In this document: positions 49,781 to 60,834 of the stretch, in pieces
Layout of the letters: the number at the start of each line of letters is the position of its first letter
Numbering within the stretch: position 1 is the stretch's first letter
Program-made: the position numbers and the translations under genes
Source of the DNA: Chrysopilus asiliformis
Taxonomy: Eukaryota; Arthropoda; Insecta; Diptera; Rhagionidae
Assembly: GCA_964034945.1 (NCBI GenBank)
Contig: OZ035963.1
Location: 66,050,682-66,114,681 of the forward strand
Direction: 5' to 3'
Length of the DNA: 64,000 nt
The notes under the pieces: generated by a model
Database searches by the model: none
Told to the model about the DNA's origin: nothing
Seen by the model: only the letters and a program-made list of their open reading frames with translations

Positions 49781-50172
49781 CTATATCCATTTGGGGTCAA
49801 CACCATAATCCGCTGGAAGCTCGCACAAATGGAAATCTAGCACATCGAACTCTGTGAATTTTTTTTCGGTTTATCAAAATTTTTGTTTACTATTTGCATA
49901 TAAAAAATATTTTACCGGTCCCACTTTGACATTGCGCATAATTGAAGTCACAAGAGTCGATAAAGTTTCTAATTTCTCCATTAACTCTGGCACAACGGGG
50001 TCCATTCCATAATGTGTCCTCAGAGCAGGAAGAGCGTTTTATGCAAGATTTTTCACTGGCCACAAAAACAACAGCTAAAATATAAAAACTTTTAATTTCA
50101 TTTTTTTAAATATAAAGTTTTTTATAGTTTAATACCTGCGAAAAGTACTAACAAAAACACTTTGGTTGACAT
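49781..50172 (-). CDS. Kazal-like secreted inhibitor B, three exons, 88 aa
   Basis: Exons 50172-50136, 50074-49916, 49851-49781. The signal peptide is MSTKVFLLVLFAAVVFVAS, cut by intron 1 at the same codon as in gene A. The mature sequence differs from A at few sites (for example SCIKRSSCSEDTLWNGPR, GEIRNFIDSCDF) and keeps the six cysteines, the 10-residue C2-C3 loop with Glu at P1, and the LPADYGVDPKWI end. Exon lengths (37 and 159 nt) and intron phases equal those of A, so A and B are recent tandem duplicates. The function is as for A and is inferred. Confidence 0.85.
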
Positions 50173-50221
50173 ATTTTTTTAAATTAAAATTCGATGCACA
50201 ATCAGACTGAAACTTTACTCA

Positions 50222-50256
50222 ACTGATGGGTTATCAGCTAAAATTAATCTTTTATA
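50222..50256 (-). promoter_or_regulatory. Core promoter of Kazal gene B
   Basis: TATAAAAG at 50256-50249 and TCAGT at 50226-50222 on the - strand, with the same spacing as gene A. Confidence 0.75.
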
Positions 50257-50259
50257 GCT

Positions 50260-50796
50260 TTTGTCGAAATAACACAAAGTATTCGAACATATGATTATAA
50301 AGAAGAGATGATAAATTCTAAAGCTTCGCTCACATGATAAAGACAAGTTCGCAATGCCTCTGTCATGAAACGTAATATTTGACAATAATTTTATGGGTAA
50401 GTACTTAAAAATTTAAATATGAAACATTAACTGATGCTTTAAACACTTTTAAAATACACAAACTAATTAGGAAAAACAAATCTAACCAAGAAAAGGCCAA
50501 AAAATGAGGTTGTGTGCCTTTTATTTGAGCTAAATTTTAGATCGAAAAACAAAAATACGATAATTTTTTTGGCATGTTCATCTTTATTTTGCATTTATAT
50601 TATAAAAAGAAAAGTGTTTCCAAGCTTTTGAAAAAGAGATGAGAAAATTAAAGTTTTTTAATTGATAACACAAAATTGTTTTTTTTTCAGAGAATTGTTT
50701 ATTTATTTATTTAACTAATATTTCGCCAAGCGAGAAAACCCATATGGCGTTTCAGAATATTTTTTTTTTCAGAAAAAATTGTTTTTTTCAGAAATC
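50260..50796. other. AT-rich DNA between Kazal genes B and C
   Basis: Includes AATAAATAAAT on the - strand near 50711-50699, a possible poly(A) signal for gene C. Otherwise featureless. Confidence 0.4.
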
Positions 50797-51191
50797 CTAT
50801 TTGCCAAAATATTTTGGATCAACACCATAATCCGCTGGGAAGTGGCACGCACTTTGTTCAAGTACTTCAGATGTTTCTGTGGATTTTTTTAATGTTAAAA
50901 AAAAATACTTCAATAAAATATATTTCTAGATTATCTTACCGATTTTTTCCTCACATTCATACTTTAATCGACTACAATCGTTGACAAAGTTTTTAACTTC
51001 TCCAGAATATTTCGCACAGACAGGTCCGGTAAATTCCGTACAATCAGATTCACATTTCTTTTCATCTGCCGCAAAGACAACAGCTAGAAAATGATAAGAA
51101 ATAATTTTTTAAATTTACAGTTGATATAAATATAATTAAATTAGTTTTTAATACCTGCGACAACTACCAACAAAAATACTTTGATAATCAT
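50797..51191 (-). CDS. Kazal-like secreted inhibitor C, three exons, 86 aa
   Basis: Exons 51191-51155, 51083-50940, 50876-50797. The signal peptide is MIIKVFLLVVVAAVVFAAD. This is the most canonical Kazal member: C-x3-C-x7-C-x13-C-x6-C-x14-C with the hallmark TGPVCAKYSGEVKNFVNDC. P1 is predicted to be Glu (C-TEFTGPV-C). Exon 2 is 15 nt shorter than in A and B. The C-terminus keeps FPADYGVDPK. It shares the promoter layout and intron phases with A and B but is much more diverged, so it is the older branch of the array. Confidence 0.87.
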
Positions 51192-51234
51192 ATTTTTCTT
51201 TATTTACTGTACAATCAAACGGAAATTTAACACA

Positions 51235-51269
51235 ACTGATGGGTAGCCAGTTGAAATTTAGCTTTTATA
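51235..51269 (-). promoter_or_regulatory. Core promoter of Kazal gene C
   Basis: TATAAAAG at 51269-51262 and TCAGT at 51239-51235 on the - strand, matching genes A and B. Confidence 0.75.
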
Positions 51270-51686
51270 GTTTCGATCGACATAAAACCCGATTTCCGAA
51301 AATAAGTTAAAATTAGAAAATAATTCTTATTAAAACGCGAGAAAGAGTAATTTGCATAATTAAAATCTTAATTTGTTTAAATAACACAGAAATAATAATA
51401 AATTTTGAAATAAACCTGTTTTTATTATTAAACTGTTATTATGCACGACTGAATTATTGTAGCAACGTAAGTTAAAAAAATCTGTGAGAAAAAAATCTAA
51501 TTTATTAATTTTTGCATTCAGGCATGCAGCGATCGACTATAATATTGCAACAAAATATTTAAAGAAAGACAAGTATTTATACTGGACATTTAAAGATTTA
51601 ACCATACAATGGATTTAACCCTCATATAGTTTATGGTTTCTTCATAGGATTAAAATCGATTTACACATTTCTCAAAACCTGGGCAC

Positions 51687-51908
51687 CAATCATGTATTCC
51701 GACGTGTCTCTGTCTTTGGACTTCGACGCAGCTTTTAACTCTTGACTTCGCCATATCTGCAGCTTGAAATTTCGCGGAATCGGCACTATGAATCGAAACG
51801 TGATTCTGACTGTCACTCCAGGAAATTTGAAGCTGCTAATATGGCGAAGTCAAGAGTTAAAAGCTGCGTCGAAGTCGAAAGACAGAGACGCGTCGGAATA
51901 CATGATTG
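51687..51908. repeat. Foldback element with 87-bp arms
   Basis: Left arm 51687-51773 and right arm 51822-51908 are reverse complements with only a handful of mismatches (for example 'cgacgcagcttttaactctt' at left and 'aagagttaaaagctgcgtcg' at right). The loop is 48 bases. Weaker pairing extends beyond the arms ('caaaacctgggc' against 'gctgccttgtttt'). It is GC-richer than its surroundings. The + strand ORF across it is a by-product. Confidence 0.85.
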
Positions 51909-51909
51909 C

Positions 51910-52439
51910 TGCCTTGTTTTAGAACATTTCATGCAGACAAAATTAAAATGACGTTTCTATCAATCACGTATTAATCAAGCATTTACAGCAAGTTTGGAGA
52001 ATCAATCGCTAAACTATTCGAAACTTAAAAGTAAATAAAATGACCATTACAATAAAAAAAGGACAAATAAAGGACAGAGCAGTAAAAGAAAAGACAAAAT
52101 AGCCATTTCAGAAAAAAAAATCTTAAGGTCAGGAGAGTGAAAAAAAGTACAGGACTTTGGTCACCACACCTATAGACCGAAAATTATCACAGTAAGAAAT
52201 ATACAAACATTTTATTTAATAGAATAAACATTTATTGAAAAAAAAAACGTATGTAGTGCCAAAATAACGTCAATATTCTACTTGAAGCTTTCAATATTAT
52301 TAACTAAGTTTTAAGGTTATTTCTTTAAGATTTATTCCTTGTTACAGCAAATTCGTTATCAATACGAAGATATAACGATAAGATAAATTTGCGTGGGAAT
52401 TAAAAAAAATATATACATATATTGCGTACGACGAATTAG
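51910..52439. other. AT-rich DNA downstream of the SNMP gene
   Basis: Candidate SNMP poly(A) signals (AATAAA on -) are near 52336-52331 and 52216-52211. No gene seen. Confidence 0.4.
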
Positions 52440-55400
52440 TTAATATTTTTCGGATTCTTTTGATTCTGCGTTATCCGAATTATTCATTTCATCAATATGA
52501 CACGCGTTATTGTGTCCATTAGCAGAAATCTTGTTCATCGGTTGCACAGTTTCCAATTTAGTATTTTTAAAAAACATAAAACCCGATATTATTGCTCCTA
52601 ATCCGCCAAGGATGACACAAGACCATTTGATGACTGCATTCAACTTCAGAGCTCTGAAAAGAAAATACTTAGGCGTTATTAGCATTAAAAACGTATATTA
52701 TAGGTTTGGTCAAATATTCCAATAAAAAGGTATTAAAAATAGTAAATCTGGGGAGATAATTAAAAGTTGTGATATCCTGATACTGGGCAATACGCATATT
52801 TTTAGAATTTTTTATTTAAGCATAGTTTTTTCATTTCTATGCAATTTTTTGAATTATTTTTCGGGAATTTCTATTTTTTTTATTTTAAAATATGTTTTCT
52901 ATAAGGTCATGCTAATTTTCGGTTTTTCGGAGCGTCTTAGTTTTCCTTTTTTGTTTTTGTTTTGAATCGAGTTGAGTATTGCCATCACACTACTGGATAC
53001 CTTCCCCCTCCCCCATTCCCCTCCCCTTCTCCTCCCCCACCCGCTCCCCCTAAGTGTTACGTATTTAACAGGAATGCAAGCATCCCTTGATTTAAGATGC
53101 ATCGATAAAAGATGTTTCGCTATACGACGCTCAGTCAGTGTTTTGTTCGCGGTTTCGACATACGACGACGAAAATTCCACATAACACCTTGACATGCGAC
53201 GCAAAATCACGTCATTTTACACACACACCCCAAATGTCGTAAATCGAGGGATACTTGTAATGAAAAAAAATCTCAGAAAAAAAACAAACAAAAAGCCTTA
53301 CAGAAATAATTGATATTTCAGCATGTTGACATAAGTTTTATTTAGTTGTGCACTTTCTTGCGCCCAAAATAATGGCATAACGATTTTTGGCAAATTTGCC
53401 ATTGCTTTAATTTCTTCAACCGGTCCCATATCCAAGTTAAATTGAAGTCTTTTCGCTGCTGATACTGGAGTTCCAGAAATCTGTAAAAAGTACAAGGAAA
53501 TTTAGATTATTTTTAATTCCATTAAAATTTATTTATTTGTCAATAACAAAGTTGTGCAAATTCCTGAACTAGTTTTTATCAACTGTGAAAAACTAAAAAC
53601 CTTGGAATTCCGACTCACTATTTCGAAATCAATATAAACTGCATGGTCTTCTTTATTTGGATTTAGTCCTTCCACATTTTTCAATAAACTTTCATCTCCA
53701 TTGTAAAAATGTGGCATAGATGCGATCATTGGTCCTCCAATACAGGGCATTAAATCCATGGTCCCTTTCAAAGGACAATCGTGTGGCGGATCCTTACAAA
53801 AACAATGCAGCTTCTTATCCTCCTGTTTGAATCAATGCAAAATAAAGAAGACATTCCAAGAGGTGTTTCAAAAAATTTGAAGGAAATGTTAAAACAATGA
53901 CTTGTTTATGTTTTTATACATGATAAATTGTAGTTAATTTATATAGAAAGAAACACATTCAAAAACAGATATTTTTCAAATAAATACGGGTTAGAGATTC
54001 CAGCTATTTGTCGCGTTAGAAGAATCTCATTTTACGAAGTTTAGTCAGTTATATTTTGCAAAAAAATCTGTTTCTTATGCGGTTTTTTAGCTTCATGAAA
54101 GTTATAACACATTTTCAGACACACGGTTTTCTAAAAAAAACTTCTATGAATTAACCTACCTTTATGTCTCCCAAATCTAATCCATATCTTAAAGTTGGTA
54201 TTCCTTTATAGGACGATTCTCGTTCATAAACAGCACCCATTGAACGACACAAATCTGGAGTGTATGCCCAGAGTCCTTCTTCCTTTTTCAAAAAAGGTGG
54301 AAAAATGGTTGAATCGGTGCCAATATATTGATTACAATCGTCACCATCCCAAACATCCAGTTCCGGTTCATCATTAAATCTTACAACGCGGCCGAGATTG
54401 TGAATATTTTCTATACCCCGATACACTGTGAATTTACCAGCATCTGTTGCATTTGCCTGTATAAAATTCGGAAATAAATCAACTTTTTTAACTAAGAAGG
54501 AATATAAAATTATTGATGGAGATTTTAAATACTTTAAGGTCTAAAATTCCCCGCCTCGCTTGTATTTTACTACAAATCAAGGATATTAAATCATCCTTGT
54601 TTTCTATAGAGCTTCCAAGTAACCAAATAGGGCGTAAAGTGGTCGTGGAGACTTTAACATCGAATCTTTATGGTCGCGACGACCACTTTACGCCCTATTT
54701 GGTTACTTGGGCTGTCATTTCCATTTTTTTTGTTTTTATTATATAATATTATTAAATTCTATCATACCGCACCAAGCAAAGAGAAACTGTAGTGCGTCTC
54801 ATTTAGCTGATCAACTCCTTTGGCATCCCCTGATGCGAACGCTGAACAAACTGCCTTCGCACTAAATTCGTTTGATGAGCAATCAATTGGAATTCCGCGA
54901 AAAAAGTAGTCCAAAAATTTTGCTGACCGAAATGCCTTTTCATTGGGGAAAATTTCTTTCATTGCCTTTGCAACCAAGGGCAGCATGGGAGCACGATCTC
55001 GTTTAACAACCAACGCAATTCCCTAAATAACGGAAGTGAAGGAAAGTGTAAATAAAATTATTTTGAAATTTAAATTGAAATATTGTGAAGAAGGGGCTTT
55101 TAATTTATAAACATGTAAATACTCATTGTTTTTTACATTCCTCTGCCATAGAAGGAAAGTATTGTATATATGATGGAGTCTGTCTCCGAACGGGAGCAGA
55201 TAGAAAATTTCTGATCAGTACGAAATCCGTTTTAGGCAAAATTATGAAGATGTCCGTGGATCTGTGTATCAGTCTGTCCGTTTTACGTATCTTAAATAAC
55301 TCGACAACGCGTCGGATTTTGATGTGTGGATAAGTTATGTAAAATCATATTCTAAACAGGGGCTTTATCATGTATCTCGAATCGAAAATCAAATCGACTC

Positions 55401-56746
55401 GAACGCCGTACTCGAAAACGAATTGCATTGGCATCATGCAACACTTTCGTTTCGAGTAAAATGTATTGCCATAAATTAATCGAAAAGGAGAAACTTGCTG
55501 GTAACTTGGAAATTTCGTGTATATTTTTAGTGTCATTATTGAATAGTTGTAAATAATTTGCTGTTAGTTTTTGCGCTTTCTTTATTGTGAAATTAATTCC
55601 GGCAGTTTAAAAAAACTGAAATAAGAATCGGATAAAAGTGAATGTGAAATAAGTGCCAGATAAAAGTGACGGAAGTGATGACAGCCATTTCTATCCAAGA
55701 ATAGTAAGAAAATTCAATTCATTTCGTTTAAAATCGTAAATAACTAAATATTATATGTTAGAGGCAACTTTTCCTTATTTTTAATAGATTTTCCAAGGAA
55801 TTTAGTATGTTTTGCAAGAAATAAAATTCTTACATAAAAAAAACATTGAAATTACTTAAATTTTCCTTTCAAGTTTCATTTCCGGCGACTGAAAAGTGTT
55901 CGAGCAAATTTCCGAAAATGAATGACAAATATTTGATCGAATTCGAGTTAGCTGATACCGATTCAAATATTTCCGTGCATTTCATTTTCGATTCGAGTTC
56001 CCTGATAAGGCCCCAGATTTTACCTTCATAAATTTTTTAATATGACACACTGTTTTCTAGAAAATTGCAAAAAATTGTTTCGTTTGTATGGGGAAGAGGG
56101 GAAGGAATGTTCCAATTTTGCCCGTTCAAGAATTTAGCCTAGCCATTTACGAGAATCGTAACTGTACAAAATTTCAAGTCTCTAGGTCATTCCTTTCCAA
56201 TTACTTACCTGAAAAATTAAAAACGGCAACGTGATGATTTCCTCCCCCGTAAGCCCGTTAGATTTATCAGGTCGAAAAATAAAAGTGTTTTTCATATGAA
56301 ATGTTACTGTATCCTCGGCTTCATCATCAACGAGGTCGTATTTCGATTTCCATTCCCTAATTAAAAAAACGTGCAATCAAATAAAGATTTTGAGGAAAAT
56401 TTCCAATTAACTCAAAGTAATAGGGTCCGATTTCTTTTAAAATTGGCTTTGAACCATTGATAACATCATCAGGATTCGTCACATTGAACACATAAATTAA
56501 AAAATCTAATGGAAATGGTAAATCCGACCACATTTCTCGAATTTCGGATTTAGGTTTCAAGGCAGCTTTCTAGAAAAAAAATTTTACTTTTAAAATATTT
56601 AAATTTCAGTAAAAATCCATTCCAAAAAAGCTTACACTTTTAAGCATTCCTTTAAGGATATTTGGGAAAATTGCCCATCCAAATAAAATTCCAAAGATAA
56701 AAGCGCTCGTACAGCCAATGCCAATTTTCTTGAAATTGAAATTCAT
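52440..56746 (-). CDS. Snmp: Sensory neuron membrane protein (SNMP, CD36 family), eight exons, 521 aa
   Basis: CD36-family receptors of this class sit in chemosensory cell membranes and help deliver lipid ligands such as pheromones to receptors. Exons: 56746-56636, 56569-56412, 56356-56209, 55022-54768, 54456-54160, 53822-53619, 53480-53302, 52653-52440; frames join throughout. TM1 about 8-28 ([13 protein letters not shown]). The ectodomain carries [33 protein letters not shown], the Cys-rich [31 protein letters not shown] and [11 protein letters not shown], all SNMP-like. N-glycosylation sites include NVT, NGS, NET, NAT and NKT. TM2 about 457-479. The cytoplasmic tail ends SKESEKY. Length is normal. 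I cannot decide between SNMP1 and SNMP2. Introns 3, 4 and 7 contain inverted-repeat elements. Confidence 0.93.
53071..53260. mobile_element. MITE-like element in SNMP intron 7
   Basis: Left end 'gcaagcatcccttgatttaa' faces right end 'aaatcgagggatacttgt', an imperfect terminal inverted repeat. The interior has several 'tacgacg' repeats and an ACAC tract. It is preceded by a C-rich tract (about 53003-53050). Confidence 0.5.
54615..54710. repeat. Perfect 32-bp inverted repeat in SNMP intron 4
   Basis: Left arm 54615-54646 and right arm 54679-54710 are exact reverse complements over 32 bases ('ccaagtaaccaaatagggcg' at left). The loop is 32 bases. The hairpin takes up about a third of the 311-bp intron. 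Confidence 0.88.
55240..55359 (+). repeat. R1 repeat, left part, split by a TIR element
   Basis: 'ggattttgatgtgtggataa', 'gttatgtaaaatcatattct' and 'aaacag' match an R1 monomer. The monomer resumes at 56014 with 'cagattttaccttcataaat'. Confidence 0.7.
55360..56013. mobile_element. 654-bp terminal-inverted-repeat element in SNMP intron 3
   Basis: Ends are GGGCTTTATCATGTATCTCG at left and the reverse complement of GGGCCTTATCAGGGAACTCG at right. The similarity continues through 'aatcgaaaat'. It is flanked by CAG at 55357-55359 and CAG at 56014-56016. Removing the element and one CAG restores an R1 monomer. No transposase ORF is seen, so it is non-autonomous. The superfamily is not assigned. Confidence 0.8.
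56014..56200 (+). repeat. R1 repeat, right part after the TIR element
   Basis: 'cagattttaccttcataaat', 'ctagaaaattgcaaaaaatt', 'gcccgttcaagaatttagcc' and 'caagtctctaggtcattcc' continue the R1 copy begun at 55240. It stops next to the 5' splice site of SNMP exon 3. Confidence 0.75.
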
Positions 56747-57544
56747 ATTCTGATAATTTTCTTTTTCAAGTTTCAAAATGAAGTTTTCAAAAATGAAATC
56801 CAGTATTTGGTATAAGAGTTTTATTTTATAGTATTAGATTCAAAAAATGTGAAAAAGCTAACAATTTCAACGACTGATTCTCGTGAGGTAAAGACGAAAA
56901 CTGTTTGCGAAATTTTCTACTTTCGGTGATATGCAATTTTCTATGCCAATATAATAACTATACTCATAGTCGTTGCTGTTAATTTACCGCCCTTTCAACT
57001 GACTGCAAATGAATTTCAAATGTCAGGAAACTAACAGATGGTCAGTATATTATGAAAGAATAAGAAATTTTACATACAGAGAATATAGAAATAATGCGAT
57101 TTTTCTCTCAACAATTTAATACAATGGAAATTAATTTTTTCATAATATTTTATTTATCATTTGTGAGAAGTAAAAATATCGTAAAAATATTGATTTAAAA
57201 AAAACTCGAAAACTTAAAGACAGGGGGAAACCGGAGGTTAAAGGTAAATTCACTGGCCGAGACATTGAAGATCCACATATGTAATTGGTTAATCGCATGG
57301 AAAATTGAAACGTGCTAAAAGACTTTAATTATTTAGAAACGGAAAACACTTATTTACATACTTTACTACTAAGCGAAATAGAATTTCAAGAAAGAAAATA
57401 TTATGAGGCTAGTAGAATATGTTTTTTTTTATAATTGACATGTGTTTTGGTGATTTTTACTGCTGTTTATACAAAAACTATTTATTTTTACTTTGGAGGA
57501 CTTTTAATTTGGAGGACTTGTGCTAACGATACAATTTTTAAAGA
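56747..57544. other. AT-rich DNA upstream of the SNMP gene
   Basis: No TATA box or initiator can be assigned with confidence. No gene seen. Confidence 0.4.
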
Positions 57545-57602
57545 ATTTTTTATAGGTAATTATACTCTATGTGAAATATCATATAGGAGTATATTAGATT
57601 TA
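57545..57602 (-). repeat. 3' tail fragment of repeat family R1
   Basis: 'tatactctatgtgaaatatc' followed by 'atataggagtatattagatt' is the reverse complement of the family tail. It ends at the TTA that borders the next element. Confidence 0.65.
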
Positions 57603-57987
57603 TGCTACATTTACACGAATGACAAATTTGTCATTTTTTTCTTGTCATTATGTTAATTCCCGTGTAAATGGCATAATTTTTGTAATTTTTTCTGTCAGAA
57701 AATGTCAATCTCTCATAAAAGAATGAACTTGTCCATTCTTTTATGCCAGATTGTCATTCGTGCAAACGCAATATTAGTTATGACAACTTTAGTATTCAAC
57801 TTTTGTCATAACTAATATTGCGTTTGTACGAATGACAATCTGGCATAAAAGAATGGACAAGTTCATTCTTTTATGAGAGATTGACATTTTCTGACAGAAA
57901 AAAAATACAAAAATTATGCCATTTACACGAGAATTAACATAATGACAAGAAAAAAATGACAAATTTGTCATTCGTGTAAATGTAGCA
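57603..57987. mobile_element. 385-bp near-complete palindrome (foldback MITE) with TTA target duplication
   Basis: Two arms of about 185 bp pair almost throughout (TGCTACATTTACACGAATGA at left, its reverse complement at right), with a loop of about 15 bases around 57788-57802. TTA at 57600-57602 and TTA at 57988-57990 flank it. A 3-bp TTA/TAA duplication is typical of PIF/Harbinger-type elements. There is no coding capacity. Confidence 0.85.
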
Positions 57988-57990
57988 TTA

Positions 57991-58988
57991 GTTTTTAGAC
58001 AAAAATGTTCGGATGCACCAAAAAACGTTTCAACTTTGAGTAATAAAGTCCACAGATTTTTTTTTCCAAAAATTTTCAGTCAATAATAGTACAGAGTGGA
58101 AAAGCTTCAAAAACTCGATTATGTGGGTTGGTCCACTCTAGCTTTTAACGCCTCAATTAAGAAAAAACTTCTTTTCTCCAACTAAATAAATCAATTTTGT
58201 TAATAAACTTGAATCGATTTTTACTCCATCGCAGTAATAGAGTATTGTATATGTTGTACACACAATTCCTGTTGTTACTTAATCAAATTCATCCCTAGAG
58301 TGACATGTATAAAAAATTTTCTTACTGGAAAACTTATCATTTACGAGTACGTTTAACAATGCCGTATTGGTTAAATTGATATCTTTTTCCGTTTTAGATT
58401 TCACTTGTCATTGTCCGAGGTTTAAAGCACGCAGTGACATTGCGTAATTGTAAATATATCTACAAGATTAATCACATTTTCCTAACTATCGTTTTTCTTT
58501 CCGAAACTCGTCATTTATCTCTTGGAAAATAAATATGAACGAATAGAAGCAAATTCAATGAGGAAAATCGGAAGAAAATACATCGCTCGGGGGGAAACTA
58601 TTACTTTTCTCCGATGGAACATGGTTAATTAATTAAATAGTTTAAAAATATTTTCCATCACTTTTTGAAATATTTTTCCCCATTTCTGGAATTTGATCAG
58701 TATTGAAAAATACTGTGGAAAATTTTCAACAATGGCCTATTTTTGAACTTTTGCTTCCGATGATGGAATTTAAAAATTATTTAACTTTATTATAAATTAT
58801 TTACCATAGATTTTCAATATGCGTTTATTAAACACAAAAATTACTTTCTGTGAATGTTTTTGTAAAATTTTGCGATTTCCAATCGTTTTCCATCGAATTA
58901 ATCAATTCATGCATAAGGGATCCACACTATTGAAAGTTTTTTTTAGGGAGGGGTTAAAAGAAGGGAATTTCATTTAAGGATGGATGGG
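57991..58988. other. AT-rich intergenic DNA
   Basis: No gene or repeat with clear ends seen before the promoter at 58989. Confidence 0.4.
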
Positions 58989-59023
58989 TATATAAATTCA
59001 CGTAAAGGTTCAAGTACAGTCAA
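58989..59023 (+). promoter_or_regulatory. Core promoter of proline-rich gene 1
   Basis: TATATAAA at 58989-58996, with an initiator-like ACAGTCA about 28 bp downstream (59017-59023). The first ATG of the gene model is at 59204. Confidence 0.5.
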
Positions 59024-59203
59024 AGTGGTTTTAAGTGAAGGTCGTACGCGTTTGCATTAAGTTCAAAGTGAATGACTGGTATTTTTACATTTCATATTTA
59101 TTTTGCTAATCAATAAACGATAATTAAGTAATTTTACCGGAAATATTAGTATTAATTACATACGGAGATAATTGCAAATTTGAATATTGGATATTAAACC
59201 CTA

Positions 59204-60455
59204 ATGAAGTATCTGGTAAGAATAAGCGTTAGGCGAAATTTTATATTAGATAATAGGTGTCAAATTTCAAAGAAATTACTAATTCGGCTTTGATTACATT
59301 AACGTGTAGTTTTAAGAAAATTTGTAAATCCTGAAAAGTTTGGATTCAGTTTAAAATGCTGAGAAATATACTCGAATAATACATTTTTCCCGAAACTAAA
59401 TATTGCAGAGAATTGGGTTGATCAGAATTGATATTTTTTTTTGTTCAATTCGAACCTTTCATTTTTCCTACGTTTTATGTTCTTTTTATATGTTAAACTT
59501 TTATGGTGAGAGACGGTTTTAAGGTTAGGTGTAATACTAATTTTCGGTTTAGTACTACTCGGAATGATGAATACAAGTAGAAATAGTATTATGTAAACCA
59601 TGGTGTTTTTTTTTGATTTTTTTAACTACATATTTTCAAAATAAATATTTATTTTCCGACAAAAAATGATTAAAACTTATTTGAAAGACAAAACCCTCAA
59701 TTTCATTGACCAAACTTCCCTCTCTGGACAGAATTTTTTTTTTGACATATTCCGTAATCAATTTAAAGTTCTCCAATTAAAATTCTTTCGCAGGTCATAT
59801 TTTTGTCAGTTATCGCATGTGCTTTTGCAAACCATGAAATCGAAAGGAAGAAACGTGGTTTGCCCGACCTACATGGTTTTGGATTTCCAATAGGACCACC
59901 GGGTGGCTTTCCATTTCCAATAGGACCACCGGGTGGCTTTCCATTTCCTGGTCTGCCTGGTCCAATTTGGCCCGGAGCTTTTCCTCCACCGTTTCTCCCA
60001 GGTGCATTTCCAGGTGCATTCCCACCACCGTTTTTCCCTGGTCCCGGGCTTGGATTTTTCCCACCAGGATTTCCAGGGGGGGCATTCGGTCCAGTTCCTC
60101 CTGTTCCAAGTCCCCCTGGTCCAATAGCATCATTCTTTCAGTCGTTATTCGCCAAACGAATTGCTGTTCCGATACCACAGCCGGTTCCCTTGCCGTTTCC
60201 AAGTCCTGTGGCTTTTCCGATTAAGGTAAATCAACGATATTTCGATTTGAAGGGCATTTTCAATTTGCTTGATATTTGTAGATTCCAATCGCTTTGCCAA
60301 TTCCTGTAGATCGACCAGTTCCGGTGCCCATCCCTCATCCCTTTAAAGTTGTGAAACACGTTCCAGAATATGATTACCAACACCAACAGGGAGCATCGTT
60401 ACCGCTACCAGGACCGTCGTCAACTGTTCATCAACATGATAGCTGGTCGAGATGA
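59204..60455 (+). CDS. Secreted Pro/Gly/Phe-rich low-complexity protein 1, three exons, 205 aa
   Basis: Exons 59204-59215 (MKYL only), 59794-60225, 60282-60455. The signal peptide MKYLVIFLSVIACAFA spans intron 1; this is why I chose the small first exon. A dibasic ERKKRG site follows and may be a processing site. The body is FP-, PG- and GPPGG-rich, including an exact 30-bp tandem duplication (59883-59912 and 59913-59942). It then changes to alternating hydrophobic-Pro repeats (VPIPQPVPLPFPSPVAFPI, continued in exon 3), and ends HQHDSWSR. There are few charged residues and no mature cysteine. This fits structural extracellular proteins such as low-complexity cuticular or eggshell proteins; the role is inferred from composition only. 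AATAAA lies at 60791-60796. It is paralogous to the next gene. Confidence 0.8.
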
Positions 60456-60834
60456 GAAAAGTCCTTCGGGGATATAGCCCGCCTCTAACGTTACATTAAG
60501 ATGTTAATTATTACTAAAGTTGGACGTTCATTAAACTTGTATTATGGTTTATTATCTATGCTGTATTAACCGTTTATGTTATCATGTAGTGATGCTTAAG
60601 ATTCGGTGTGATATTTTATTAGTTAGGAAAATTCGAGTGATCAAGATTTGACGACTTTCATCAAGGGAGAAGGTGTTAGATTTTTTTTACTGTTCAATTT
60701 TATCAAATGGAGTGTATACACACTTTTTACGAGGTAATTACAAGAAAAAATATGTTGAAATTAGTTACAAGTTGCTATTTTGATTAAGAATAATAAATAA
60801 TTTCATATTCTGATTTGTATTATTATGTTTCTTC

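Noticed and set aside
51742..51951. 69-codon ORF
   Set aside because: Lies inside the 87-bp-arm foldback. Both arms are open because they are reverse complements.
59810..60202. 130-codon - strand ORF opposite proline-rich gene 1
   Set aside because: Antisense of a GC-rich repetitive exon. The + strand frame has a signal peptide, splice sites and a poly(A) signal.
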